Of a stretch of 29,925 nt of DNA, positions 1 to 6,143 are shown one piece after another. Within the stretch, counting starts at the first letter, position 1, and each line of letters begins with the position of its first letter. The notes beneath the pieces were generated by a model. It saw only the letters and a list, made by a program, of their open reading frames with translations. It made no database searches and was not told where the DNA came from. The stretch is from Pelotomaculum sp. UBA3103 (GTDB lineage: Bacteria; Bacillota; Desulfotomaculia; Desulfotomaculales; Pelotomaculaceae). The translations under genes and the position numbers were made by a program. The stretch covers positions 1 to 29,925 of the forward strand of contig DFAP01000019.1 of assembly GCA_002365855.1 (NCBI GenBank), read 5' to 3'.

Positions 1-5
1 TGAAC

Positions 6-19
6 TGCGAAAGTTGAGT
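6..19 (+). repeat. 14-bp edge repeat, left copy (possible IS tip)
   Basis: The sequence TGCGAAAGTTGAGT occurs here and, as its exact reverse complement, at 29906-29919. Similarity stops abruptly on both sides of the 14 bases. The arrangement fits the outer tips of an insertion sequence whose body lies beyond each window edge. I do not recognise the family and no transposase is visible. Confidence 0.5.
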
Positions 20-239
20 ATAATAACATATCAAGGCTATCCATTATATACATTAAAAGCTTGGAAATAATGACTATGTTAGTTTATTAATAAAAGGCAA
101 AGTATTTAATTTACACAGAAATATTATTAACCAGTAAAAATATTAACGAAGCATCTATGGATGTCGTTACATATTTAATAGATAACCGGGTTTACCTGCC
201 TTTTAAATTTTTGCCCGTGCTGGCTCCTTAAAATCAAGC

Positions 240-266
240 AGCCCGCCGCAGTTCAAGCGGAGGGCT
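240..266 (-). terminator. Hairpin terminator of the 109-residue orphan gene
   Basis: AGCCC-G-CCGC pairs with GCGG-A-GGGCT around the loop AGTTCAA, directly after the minus-strand stop codon at 269-271. Read on the minus strand, the hairpin is followed by GCTTGATTTT, a modest T-tract. The rest of 1-239 holds no gene or motif I can support apart from the edge repeat. Confidence 0.6.
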
Positions 267-268
267 GT

Positions 269-598
269 TTAATTCCTGTTTGCCAGGTTGTAGTTCAGTT
301 CGCCTTTCATTCTGCCGATCTTGTCTATCAAACCACGTTCTTTCATTTTAATCCAAAAAAGCAGGGCGCCTTCGTCGATTTCATTAACCATAATAGTTTC
401 GAAATTTGGTCGAATTAATCTCAGGGAATTTTCGCCCAGGCCTACCCTTCTCGGGTTGCCGCCAATGGTCAATACCCTTAAGTCAAAGTCTTTGCCGTTT
501 TTGAAGCCTATAATTTTAACTCCGTTAATTTTAAACAAGGTTGCAATCCTGTCTCCATATAAATAAGTACTTTCTTTTACCTCATACATTGTGTTCAC
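269..598 (-). CDS. Orphan hypothetical protein, 109 aa
   Basis: I do not recognise this protein. It starts at GTG 596-598 (GTG AAC ACA ATG), nine bases after an AGGAGG on the minus strand, and ends just before a hairpin terminator, so it looks like a real single-gene unit. An in-frame ATG three codons in has a less suitable distance to the ribosome binding site. The product is basic and soluble, with no signal peptide or membrane segment. The middle (about residues 20-60) looks beta-rich, with KINGVKIIGFKNGKDF and a glycine-rich GGNPRRVGLGENS stretch; the C-terminal third (about 70-100) looks helical. It has no operon partner: the flavoprotein gene downstream of 836 is divergent. The overlapping plus-strand frame at 321-566 is its shadow. 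Confidence 0.6.
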   Translation of the reverse strand: MNTMYEVKESTYLYGDRIATLFKINGVKIIGFKNGKDFDLRVLTIGGNPRRVGLGENSLRLIRPNFETIMVNEIDEGALLFWIKMKERGLIDKIGRMKGELNYNLANRN

Positions 599-835
599 CG
601 CTACAAACCTCCTTATAAGGATAGAGGAAAGAGAGTGATTAGAGAGTATATAGACTGCAATAAGGTAACTGAAGGGTATATAAGATGATTAATGCTGTTA
701 ATAGTATCATAACAAACTAGAAAACCTATTGCTATAATTAATTGAAATATTCTGAAAAAATAATTTTATGGAAATATTAAAAATATTTATAATCATTAGA
801 ATTTATTAAATGCATGCAGTTATGGAGGTATTGAG

Positions 836-2080
836 TTGGTTTATGATCTGATTGTTATTGGTGGTGGGCCGGCTGGAATAATGGGAGCAGCGGCTGCGGG
901 AGGGAAAGGCCTGCAAGTGTTATTAGTTGAAAAGAACTCGGAGCTGGGCAGAAAACTCTCTATCACGGGCGGCGGCAGGTGCAACCTGACTAACATCGGG
1001 AGTATGGATATTTTTCAAAACAATATTGTCACCAATAGCAAATTTTTATACAGTTCCCTGACTTCTTTCAGCAACCTTAAGTTAATTGAAATCATCAACG
1101 AATACGGTGTAAAAACAAAAATTGAGGAGGACAGCCGGGTCTTCCCCGCCTCTGATAAGTCCAGTGATATTGTCAATGCTCTGTTGAGATACCTCCATAC
1201 GAGCAGTGTTGAGGTTTTGCTCAGCGAGAAAGTGGAACATGTCTTAGTCAGGGCAAATAGTGTCCACGGCGTTATGTTGAGGGGTGGCCGCCAGATTAAA
1301 GGAAAAAATGTGCTGATTGCCACCGGCGGACTGTCATATGGGCACACAGGTTCAACCGGTGACGGTCTTATGATGGCGCAAAAGCTCGGCCACACTGTTG
1401 TTCAGCCACGTCCCGGCCTTGTGCCGCTGGTTACTGTTGAGGAATGGCCTGGAAGATTACAGGGCTTAACCCTTGAGGCTGTTAAGGTGCGGGCCATTGT
1501 CGGAGGGCGTGCCGAAGCAGAACAGACAGGTGATGTGTTGTTTACACACTTTGGTGTATCGGGACCGGCTATTCTCAATATCAGCAGTTGTATTCACGCC
1601 TTTGAGCTTCCCGTGTCGTTATGTATGGACTTATTGCCTTTTCTGTCTATCGATGAACTTGAAAAACGCTTACAGGAAAATTTTAAACGAAATCAGGGGA
1701 AACTTCTTAAAAACGCGCTTGGTGAATATATAAGCCAGAGAATGGCGCCTGTTATCCTGGAAAGGTCAGAATTGAGCACCGACCTGCAGGTCGACCGGGT
1801 TACCAGACGCGAACGTGAAAAGCTGGCACGTACTATGAAAAACTTAATAGTTAACATAGTGGGCCCACGCCCGTTGAAGGAGGCGATTGTTACAAGAGGG
1901 GGTATTGATGTGAAGGAAATAAACCCGTCCACGCTGGAGTCAAAACTGATTGACGGGCTTTACTTCGCTGGTGAAGTGATGGATGTTGACGCTCTGACGG
2001 GTGGTTACAACCTGCAGGTGGCTTTTTCTACGGGATATTTGAGTGGAATCAGCGCAGCCTGCAGATTAAGAAGGTCTTGA
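836..2080 (+). CDS. HI0933/YhiN (BaiN)-family FAD-dependent oxidoreductase
   Basis: A 414-residue flavoprotein of the HI0933-like family, related to BaiN and YhiN; the physiological substrate of most members is unknown. The N-terminus carries a dinucleotide-binding GGGPAG loop at about residues 9-14 and an acidic VEKN end of strand 2. The family signature GRKLSITGGGRCNLTN follows at about 39-54. An ATGGLSYGHTGSTGDG segment lies mid-protein, and the C-terminal FAD-contacting segment (GLYFAGEVMDVDALTGGYN) is intact. The start is TTG 836, seven bases after GGAGG. Upstream, 599-835 is AT-rich; a possible -10 TATAAT at 733-738 has only a weak -35. The stop codon forms part of the -35 box for the next unit. 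The family is clear; the reaction cannot be read from the sequence. Confidence 0.93.
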   Translation: MVYDLIVIGGGPAGIMGAAAAGGKGLQVLLVEKNSELGRKLSITGGGRCNLTNIGSMDIFQNNIVTNSKFLYSSLTSFSNLKLIEIINEYGVKTKIEEDSRVFPASDKSSDIVNALLRYLHTSSVEVLLSEKVEHVLVRANSVHGVMLRGGRQIKGKNVLIATGGLSYGHTGSTGDGLMMAQKLGHTVVQPRPGLVPLVTVEEWPGRLQGLTLEAVKVRAIVGGRAEAEQTGDVLFTHFGVSGPAILNISSCIHAFELPVSLCMDLLPFLSIDELEKRLQENFKRNQGKLLKNALGEYISQRMAPVILERSELSTDLQVDRVTRREREKLARTMKNLIVNIVGPRPLKEAIVTRGGIDVKEINPSTLESKLIDGLYFAGEVMDVDALTGGYNLQVAFSTGYLSGISAACRLRRS

Positions 2081-2105
2081 CAACATATAAAATACAGGTA
2101 ATAAT
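2077..2105 (+). promoter_or_regulatory. Sigma-A promoter of the riboswitch-exchanger unit
   Basis: TTGACA at 2077-2082, a 17-base spacer and AATAAT at 2100-2105 predict a start near 2112, about ten bases before the aptamer. The -35 box includes the TGA stop codon of the flavoprotein gene. Confidence 0.7.
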
Positions 2106-2122
2106 ATCTAGTATACAAGCAG

Positions 2123-2222
2123 TTAAGGGGAGTAGCCGCCGGTGTAAAACCCGGAGCAGAGGTCGTCAGTACGGTAGAGATACCCGGTCTCTGCAACCTT
2201 AATAAGGTAGGGCAAGACCTTC
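2123..2222 (+). promoter_or_regulatory. yybP-ykoY (manganese) riboswitch aptamer
   Basis: The class-defining 5' segment AAGGGGAGTAGCC (from 2125) is present, followed by a GTCGTCAGTACGG internal loop (from 2163) and the closing GGCAAGACCTT (2211-2221). AAGG at the 5' end pairs with CCTT at the 3' end as P1. GCAGAG (from 2156) pairs with CTCTGC (2190-2194 region) around the second conserved loop, and CCGG/CCGG forms a small side hairpin near 2140-2154. The family senses Mn2+ and often precedes cation transporters, which matches the exchanger gene downstream. I identified it by motif recognition, without a covariance-model score. Confidence 0.85.
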
Positions 2223-2260
2223 GTGTTTTTCCTGCGGGAAATACGGGGTCTTTATTTTTT
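2214..2260 (+). terminator. Expression-platform terminator of the riboswitch
   Basis: AAGACC (2214-2219) pairs with GGTCTT (2247-2252), extended by CGT/ACG and TTTCC/GGAAA, and is followed by a T-rich run (2251-2260). Its 5' arm is the same AAGACC that closes aptamer helix P1, so the two structures exclude each other. The simplest reading is a transcriptional ON switch: metal binding stabilises P1 and prevents termination. Confidence 0.8.
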
Positions 2261-2281
2261 ACATTAGATAGGGGCAGGTAA

Positions 2282-3283
2282 ATGTTAATAGATGTGCTTG
2301 AGATGGCGGCAGGATTGTTGGTAATTCTTTTTGGAGCTAAAACCTTTACGAATAGTATTGAATGGCTGGGGAAAAGGCTGAATCTCTCCGAGGGAGCGGT
2401 GGGCAGTGTTCTTGCGGCGGTAGGGACGGCCATGCCGGAGACATTAGTTCCCCTGATTGCCATCCTTTTTGCTACATCCGCCAATGCCCATGAAGTGGGG
2501 ATAGGAGCCATTCTTGGCGCGCCCTTTATGTTGAGCACACTGGCGTTTGCTGTGGTTGGCCTTTCTAAGATGTTTTACTGCCGCAATGGAGATGATAACT
2601 GTATCAAAGTAAAGAATACCATCTTGATGAGGGATCTGAGATATTTTCTGGTATTCTATTCTCTGGCTGTAGCCGCTGCCTTTATGCCATTTAAAATAAT
2701 GAAGATGATTGTAGCTTTTGCCCTAATTATTGGATACGTGTACTATGTTAAGCGCACCTTGAGTGACGGTGACGGACTGGCAGAAATTGAACTGCCGCCT
2801 CTTTACCTGTGGAAAAAGAAAACTAGCGCTGAGGCGCCCCTGTCCGTAATTTTGCTTCAGGTGTTTATAGGTTTGGTCATGATCGCCACAGGCGCCCATT
2901 TTTTTATCGGCGCCCTGAGTGTCGTTGCTACGGCTGTGATGGTGCCGGCTTTGATCCTGTCCCTGATCATTACACCGGTTGCTACTGAACTTCCCGAGAA
3001 GTTTAACAGTGTGATCTGGATAAAAGGGGGCAAGGATACCCTGGCGGTTGGAAACATCACCGGGGCCATGGTTTTTCAGAGCACGATTATTCCATCCATT
3101 GGAATTATGTTCACGCCGTGGTCGCTTTCCTTCCTGGCAGCTTTGAGCGCTGGCCTGGCACTCCTTTCCAGCCTGGTCGTATACATGTTTGCTGTAAGTA
3201 AAAAGGAGCTTAGACCGCGTTTTATGATGTACCCGGCGGCTTTTTATGGTATATTTTTGGTAGTTGTTTTCGTATTGTTATAG
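2282..3283 (+). CDS. Na+/Ca2+ exchanger-family cation antiporter
   Basis: A 333-residue integral membrane protein of the Ca2+:cation antiporter (YrbG-like) family, predicted to export a divalent cation in exchange for Na+ or H+. Both inverted alpha-repeat signatures are visible: VGTAMPET at about residues 47-54 and TPVATELPEKFNS at about 235-247, each with the Pro-Glu pair that lines the ion site in this family. Roughly ten hydrophobic helices fill the rest, interrupted by a charged cytoplasmic loop (about 160-185, LSDGDGLAEIELPP to KKKTSAE). The start is ATG 2282 after a modest GGGGCAGG. The Mn2+ riboswitch upstream suggests that this paralogue handles Mn2+ or is induced by excess Mn2+; that specificity is inference. 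No terminator is obvious after the gene. Confidence 0.9.
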   Translation: MLIDVLEMAAGLLVILFGAKTFTNSIEWLGKRLNLSEGAVGSVLAAVGTAMPETLVPLIAILFATSANAHEVGIGAILGAPFMLSTLAFAVVGLSKMFYCRNGDDNCIKVKNTILMRDLRYFLVFYSLAVAAAFMPFKIMKMIVAFALIIGYVYYVKRTLSDGDGLAEIELPPLYLWKKKTSAEAPLSVILLQVFIGLVMIATGAHFFIGALSVVATAVMVPALILSLIITPVATELPEKFNSVIWIKGGKDTLAVGNITGAMVFQSTIIPSIGIMFTPWSLSFLAALSAGLALLSSLVVYMFAVSKKELRPRFMMYPAAFYGIFLVVVFVLL

Positions 3284-3310
3284 AGTGGGCAGAAGGCAGA
3301 TACTATTGAA

Positions 3311-3339
3311 TTGATATTGCATATATTGTAAAATATATA
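3311..3339 (+). promoter_or_regulatory. Sigma-A promoter of htpX
   Basis: TTGATA at 3311-3316 and TATATA at 3334-3339 are separated by exactly 17 bases, placing transcription start near 3346, just ahead of the GGAGG of htpX. I saw no CIRCE or other heat-shock operator. Confidence 0.6.
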
Positions 3340-3362
3340 GGATATTACGAGGAGGTTTAACT

Positions 3363-4208
3363 TTGAACAACTTGAAAGTATTGCTTTTAATGAGTGTATT
3401 GTCTGTTTTACTGGTTCTCATCGGAAATGAAGTGGGTGGCAGTTCGGGGGCAATGTTGTTTTTCTTGATCGCTCTGGGGATGAATTTCTTTGGTTATTAT
3501 TTCAGCGACAAAGTTGCTATTTCCATGACCAAGTCCAGGCCAGTCAGCGAAGCAGAGGCGCCGGAGCTTTATCAGATCGTGAAAGGTTTGATCCGGAAGG
3601 CCGGATTGCCGATGCCCCGCCTCTATATAACTCCCTCGCAGCAGCCGAATGCCTTCGCTACGGGCAGGAATCCTGCCCATTCCGCCGTAGCTGTTACTGA
3701 AGGTCTGCTGCGCCTGTTGAACCGCAGCGAGCTTGAAGGTGTTATTGCCCATGAGTTAGCTCATATAAAAAACAGGGACGTTCTTGTAGGGACCATTGCG
3801 GCTGCATTTGCTGGCGCAATAACGATGATTGCGCATGTGGTGCAATGGGGCGCCATCCTTGGTATGGGGCGAGGTGACGATGATGAGGGTGGCATGGGCA
3901 TTGTAGGCGCCTTACTCCTGGCTATCATTGCTCCGCTTGCTGCCATGGTCATACAGATGGCGATCTCCCGCTCGCGGGAATACGGGGCGGATGAGTCCGG
4001 TGCACGGTATGCTGGTAATACCAGCGGTCTGGCCAACGCGCTGATGAAGTTGGAAGGAGCCGCTCAGCGAATACCGATGCAGGTAAACCCTGCGGCATCA
4101 CATCTTTTCATTGTCAATCCTCTAACAGGCCAGTCCGTAGCCAGGTTTTTCAGCACCCACCCGCCGGTTGCAGAGAGAGTAAAAAAGTTGGGTCAGATTA
4201 GAATTTAA
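3363..4208 (+). CDS. htpX: HtpX-type M48 zinc metalloprotease
   Basis: A membrane-bound zinc endopeptidase involved in quality control of membrane proteins. The 281 residues are normal for the family. Two N-terminal membrane helices (about residues 7-22 and 28-47) precede the catalytic domain. The HELAH zinc motif places H130, E131 and H134; the third ligand is E206 in SREYGADESG. Two further hydrophobic segments (about 142-162 and 175-198) lie between the ligands, as usual for HtpX, and the C-terminal FSTHPPVAER motif is present. The start is TTG 3363, eight bases after GGAGG; no ATG close by fits better. It has its own promoter and appears to be transcribed alone or with the VOC gene 62 bases downstream. 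Confidence 0.95.
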   Translation: MNNLKVLLLMSVLSVLLVLIGNEVGGSSGAMLFFLIALGMNFFGYYFSDKVAISMTKSRPVSEAEAPELYQIVKGLIRKAGLPMPRLYITPSQQPNAFATGRNPAHSAVAVTEGLLRLLNRSELEGVIAHELAHIKNRDVLVGTIAAAFAGAITMIAHVVQWGAILGMGRGDDDEGGMGIVGALLLAIIAPLAAMVIQMAISRSREYGADESGARYAGNTSGLANALMKLEGAAQRIPMQVNPAASHLFIVNPLTGQSVARFFSTHPPVAERVKKLGQIRI

Positions 4209-4222
4209 TACTTTGGCTAAGC

Positions 4223-4265
4223 AGACCTCCTGCGGGTTAAAATATAAAAAAATCTCAGGAGGTTT
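4223..4265 (+). promoter_or_regulatory. Hairpin covering the ribosome binding site of the VOC gene
   Basis: AGACCTCCTG (4223-4232) can pair along ten positions, one of them G-U, with CAGGAGGTTT (4256-4265). The 3' arm contains the Shine-Dalgarno sequence AGGAGG of the gene starting at 4271. There is no T-tract, so this is unlikely to be a terminator of htpX. It may be a translational gate; see findings. Confidence 0.5.
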
Positions 4266-4270
4266 ATTAT

Positions 4271-4630
4271 ATGAACTCAGACTGTTATTGCCACGCCGCT
4301 GAGACATCTAACAGGTTCTGTCACGTGGAAATACCGGTTTCGGATATATCCCGGGCAGGGGAATTTTACGGGAAGCTTTTTGGCTGGCAGGTTCAGGAGA
4401 CTCCCGATCCGGGATATGTTTTGATTCCTGGAGGCGGGCTGCGGAAAGTCGACCAGGTAACCCGTGGTGGCGCCGTCAGCTATGTATGTGTTGACGACCT
4501 GGGCAGTTATGTCGAGAAAGTTAAAAGCCTGGGAGGCAAGGTGGAGATCGAGAAGGAACCCGCCGGACAGGGCTGGTGTTCCCTGTTTACGGACCTGGAC
4601 GGCAATGCGGTCGGTCTTTACCAACTCTAG
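4271..4630 (+). CDS. VOC-superfamily (glyoxalase/bleomycin-resistance fold) protein
   Basis: A 119-residue single-domain protein of the vicinal oxygen chelate superfamily. After a short Cys/His-containing leader (MNSDCYCHAAE), the fold begins at about residue 15 with RFCHVEIPVSDISRAGEFYGKLFGW, which is typical of the first beta-alpha-beta-beta module. The second module ends in the signature FTDLDGNAVGLYQL. His18 is at the usual first metal-ligand position. A Glu is absent at the end of the last strand (LYQL), so metal binding and catalysis are uncertain. Members include glyoxalases, dioxygenases and resistance proteins, and the substrate cannot be predicted. The start is ATG 4271, eight bases after AGGAGG, which lies in a hairpin. 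Confidence 0.85.
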   Translation: MNSDCYCHAAETSNRFCHVEIPVSDISRAGEFYGKLFGWQVQETPDPGYVLIPGGGLRKVDQVTRGGAVSYVCVDDLGSYVEKVKSLGGKVEIEKEPAGQGWCSLFTDLDGNAVGLYQL

Positions 4631-4692
4631 GCCCCTTTGAAGACAAACATTCTTTTTTAAAACAGCATGAAGAATATTGTTATATTTTACTG

Positions 4693-4732
4693 CAAATCCT
4701 CTGTTTCAATCAAAAAGAGGGTTTGTTTTTTT
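4693..4732 (+). terminator. Intrinsic terminator after the htpX-VOC region
   Basis: CAAATCCTCT (4693-4702) pairs with AGAGGGTTTG (4716-4725), ten positions including one G-U, followed by a run of seven T. It ends transcription about 100 bases after the VOC gene and insulates ytxC. Confidence 0.85.
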
Positions 4733-4850
4733 GTTAAAAAAATTTTTGAATAAATGGTTTTGTTTAAATCACCTTGCATGGCATAGCTGTTTATGTTTCT
4801 GTCTATACTGAACAAGAGGTTTAAAACTAAAAAAGGGGTGAAGTTGTTCG

Positions 4851-5753
4851 ATGGCCCAGACTATTTCAATCGGAACCACGCAGCATATTGATTTTCTCAA
4901 GGCCAAACTGGGCCGGGAACTAAAAAAGTTTAAGCGTAACGGGATGAAAATAGAACTGGAAGAACGCCCGGCTGGAAAATTCACTTTCTTAGCCTTTAGG
5001 ATTACAGACCAGGAATCTACTGGCTACAGCCGGGAAGCCACACATATTGTCAGGCAGCATCTAGCTGATATCATATCCGAAAATATTATCAGCTATTGGG
5101 AAGACAGTCTGCTACAGGATATTATCAGGGACAATTATTATTATTTTGGTGAAGAGGAAAAAAAAGTTATTTATAACTATGCACTGCGACACATGAACCG
5201 GGATGGAAACGAATGCCGTAATACTCTCTACTGGCTGAACCGTAAAAGTAAAATATTGCATAAGGTTTTGGATTTCATGCACCAAAGCAACCGTATTATT
5301 ATCGACGGTTTTATCAAGTTCAGGCTGAAAGAATATACCAACGAACTGCGCGACGCGGCGGATAAGGCTGTTGACGACTTTTTAATGGAGAGGGAATACA
5401 GGGAGTTTGTTAATCTTTTAAAATATTTTGTGGATATACAAGAGCCAAAAGTTGAGGTTCTGCATGTATTGATTCGGGGGAACGGCACTTTTAAGCTTTA
5501 TGACAATAATCTGCAGCCCATCCGAAGTGACTACCTGGAAGGTTATTTAACGGATCTTGCAGACAATGAAATAAACTATGAAGACCTCTTGATCAGCGCT
5601 TTGATCACGATAGCCCCCGGCACTATCATCCTGCATTATAAAAAAGAAAATGGTCTTTGTGCCACGCTGGACACGATTAAGAATGTGTTCTACGGGAGAG
5701 TAAGTGAATGTAAAGGCTGCAGCCTTTGCCTGTCAACTTTGAGATTAAACTGA
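4851..5753 (+). CDS. ytxC: Sporulation protein YtxC
   Basis: A 300-residue protein of the YtxC family, which is restricted to endospore formers and commonly sits just upstream of thrS, as here. Its molecular role is not established. The N-terminal part (about residues 1-70) is beta-rich and basic; the middle (about 75-200) is strongly helical and charged, with YSREATHIVRQHLADIISENI and a long KFRLKEYTNELRDAADKAVDDF helix. The C-terminus ends in a compact cysteine cluster (CKGCSLC at about 290-296). No membrane segment or signal peptide is seen, so a cytosolic protein is likely. The start is ATG 4851, ten bases after GGGGTG. No sigma-A promoter was found upstream; a GCATA/TATACT pair at 4781-4809 is mentioned in findings. 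Confidence 0.85.
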   Translation: MAQTISIGTTQHIDFLKAKLGRELKKFKRNGMKIELEERPAGKFTFLAFRITDQESTGYSREATHIVRQHLADIISENIISYWEDSLLQDIIRDNYYYFGEEEKKVIYNYALRHMNRDGNECRNTLYWLNRKSKILHKVLDFMHQSNRIIIDGFIKFRLKEYTNELRDAADKAVDDFLMEREYREFVNLLKYFVDIQEPKVEVLHVLIRGNGTFKLYDNNLQPIRSDYLEGYLTDLADNEINYEDLLISALITIAPGTIILHYKKENGLCATLDTIKNVFYGRVSECKGCSLCLSTLRLN

Positions 5754-5785
5754 TCCTTTTGAAAACCCCTTATTAATGCAATTCA

Positions 5786-5814
5786 TTGACAAAAAGATGG
5801 CAAGAAAATATAAT
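5786..5814 (+). promoter_or_regulatory. Consensus sigma-A promoter of thrS
   Basis: TTGACA at 5786-5791, a 17-base spacer and TATAAT at 5809-5814 match consensus in both boxes. Transcription should start near 5821, giving a leader of about 320 bases. Confidence 0.9.
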
Positions 5815-5820
5815 ACTCGT

Positions 5821-6078
5821 GACAGAAATATTGAAAATACGGTAATGAAAAGGAAGAGTAAGTCCATTCCGGCCTTTAGAGAGAAGACGTCCAGGGCTGA
5901 GAGCGTCTTCAGGCGTCAGGAGTTCCGAAAACCACCTTTGAGCCGCCGGCCGAAAACCATGGCCGCGCCAGGCGGGCGTTAGACGCCAGAGCGAGGAAAG
6001 CCGTCCAATTTTCCTAACCAGGGTGGAACCGCGGGAATACCCGTCCCTGACAATGCATGTCAGGGACGTTTTGTGTTT
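5821..6078 (+). promoter_or_regulatory. T-box leader sensing tRNA-Thr
   Basis: The T-box core AGGGTGGAACCGCG lies at 6020-6033. The antiterminator can form by AGGG/CCCT and CGGG/CCCG pairing around the TGGAACCG bulge. Stem I shows an AGTA element (from about 5858) opposite a GAA-A-ACC-A specifier arrangement near 5928-5935, consistent with the Thr codon ACC. A C/G-rich stem (CCGCC to GGCGG, about 5944-5977) follows. The base after UGG in the T-box is A, so it would pair with U73 of the tRNA. The unpaired tRNA end would favour readthrough when tRNA-Thr is uncharged. The specifier is my reading of the fold, less certain than the T-box itself. This accounts for the gene-free stretch 5754-6143. 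Confidence 0.92.
6042..6078 (+). terminator. Attenuator terminator of thrS
   Basis: CGTCCCTGACA (6042-6052) pairs perfectly with TGTCAGGGACG (6058-6068) around the loop ATGCA and is followed by TTTTGTGTTT. Its 5' arm overlaps the antiterminator partner of the T-box. Confidence 0.9.
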
Positions 6079-6143
6079 CTTTAAATAATTCGTGTAATAC
6101 CAGTGTGCTGATGGTACATCCAATAATAAGGGGCGTGATTATA

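Noticed and set aside
321..566. Plus-strand open frame opposite the 109-residue gene
   Set aside because: It has no ribosome binding site and a composition typical of an antisense shadow; the minus-strand gene has signal and terminator.
5776..5982. 68-codon frame in the thrS leader
   Set aside because: It overlaps the promoter and stem I of the T-box and has no ribosome binding site.
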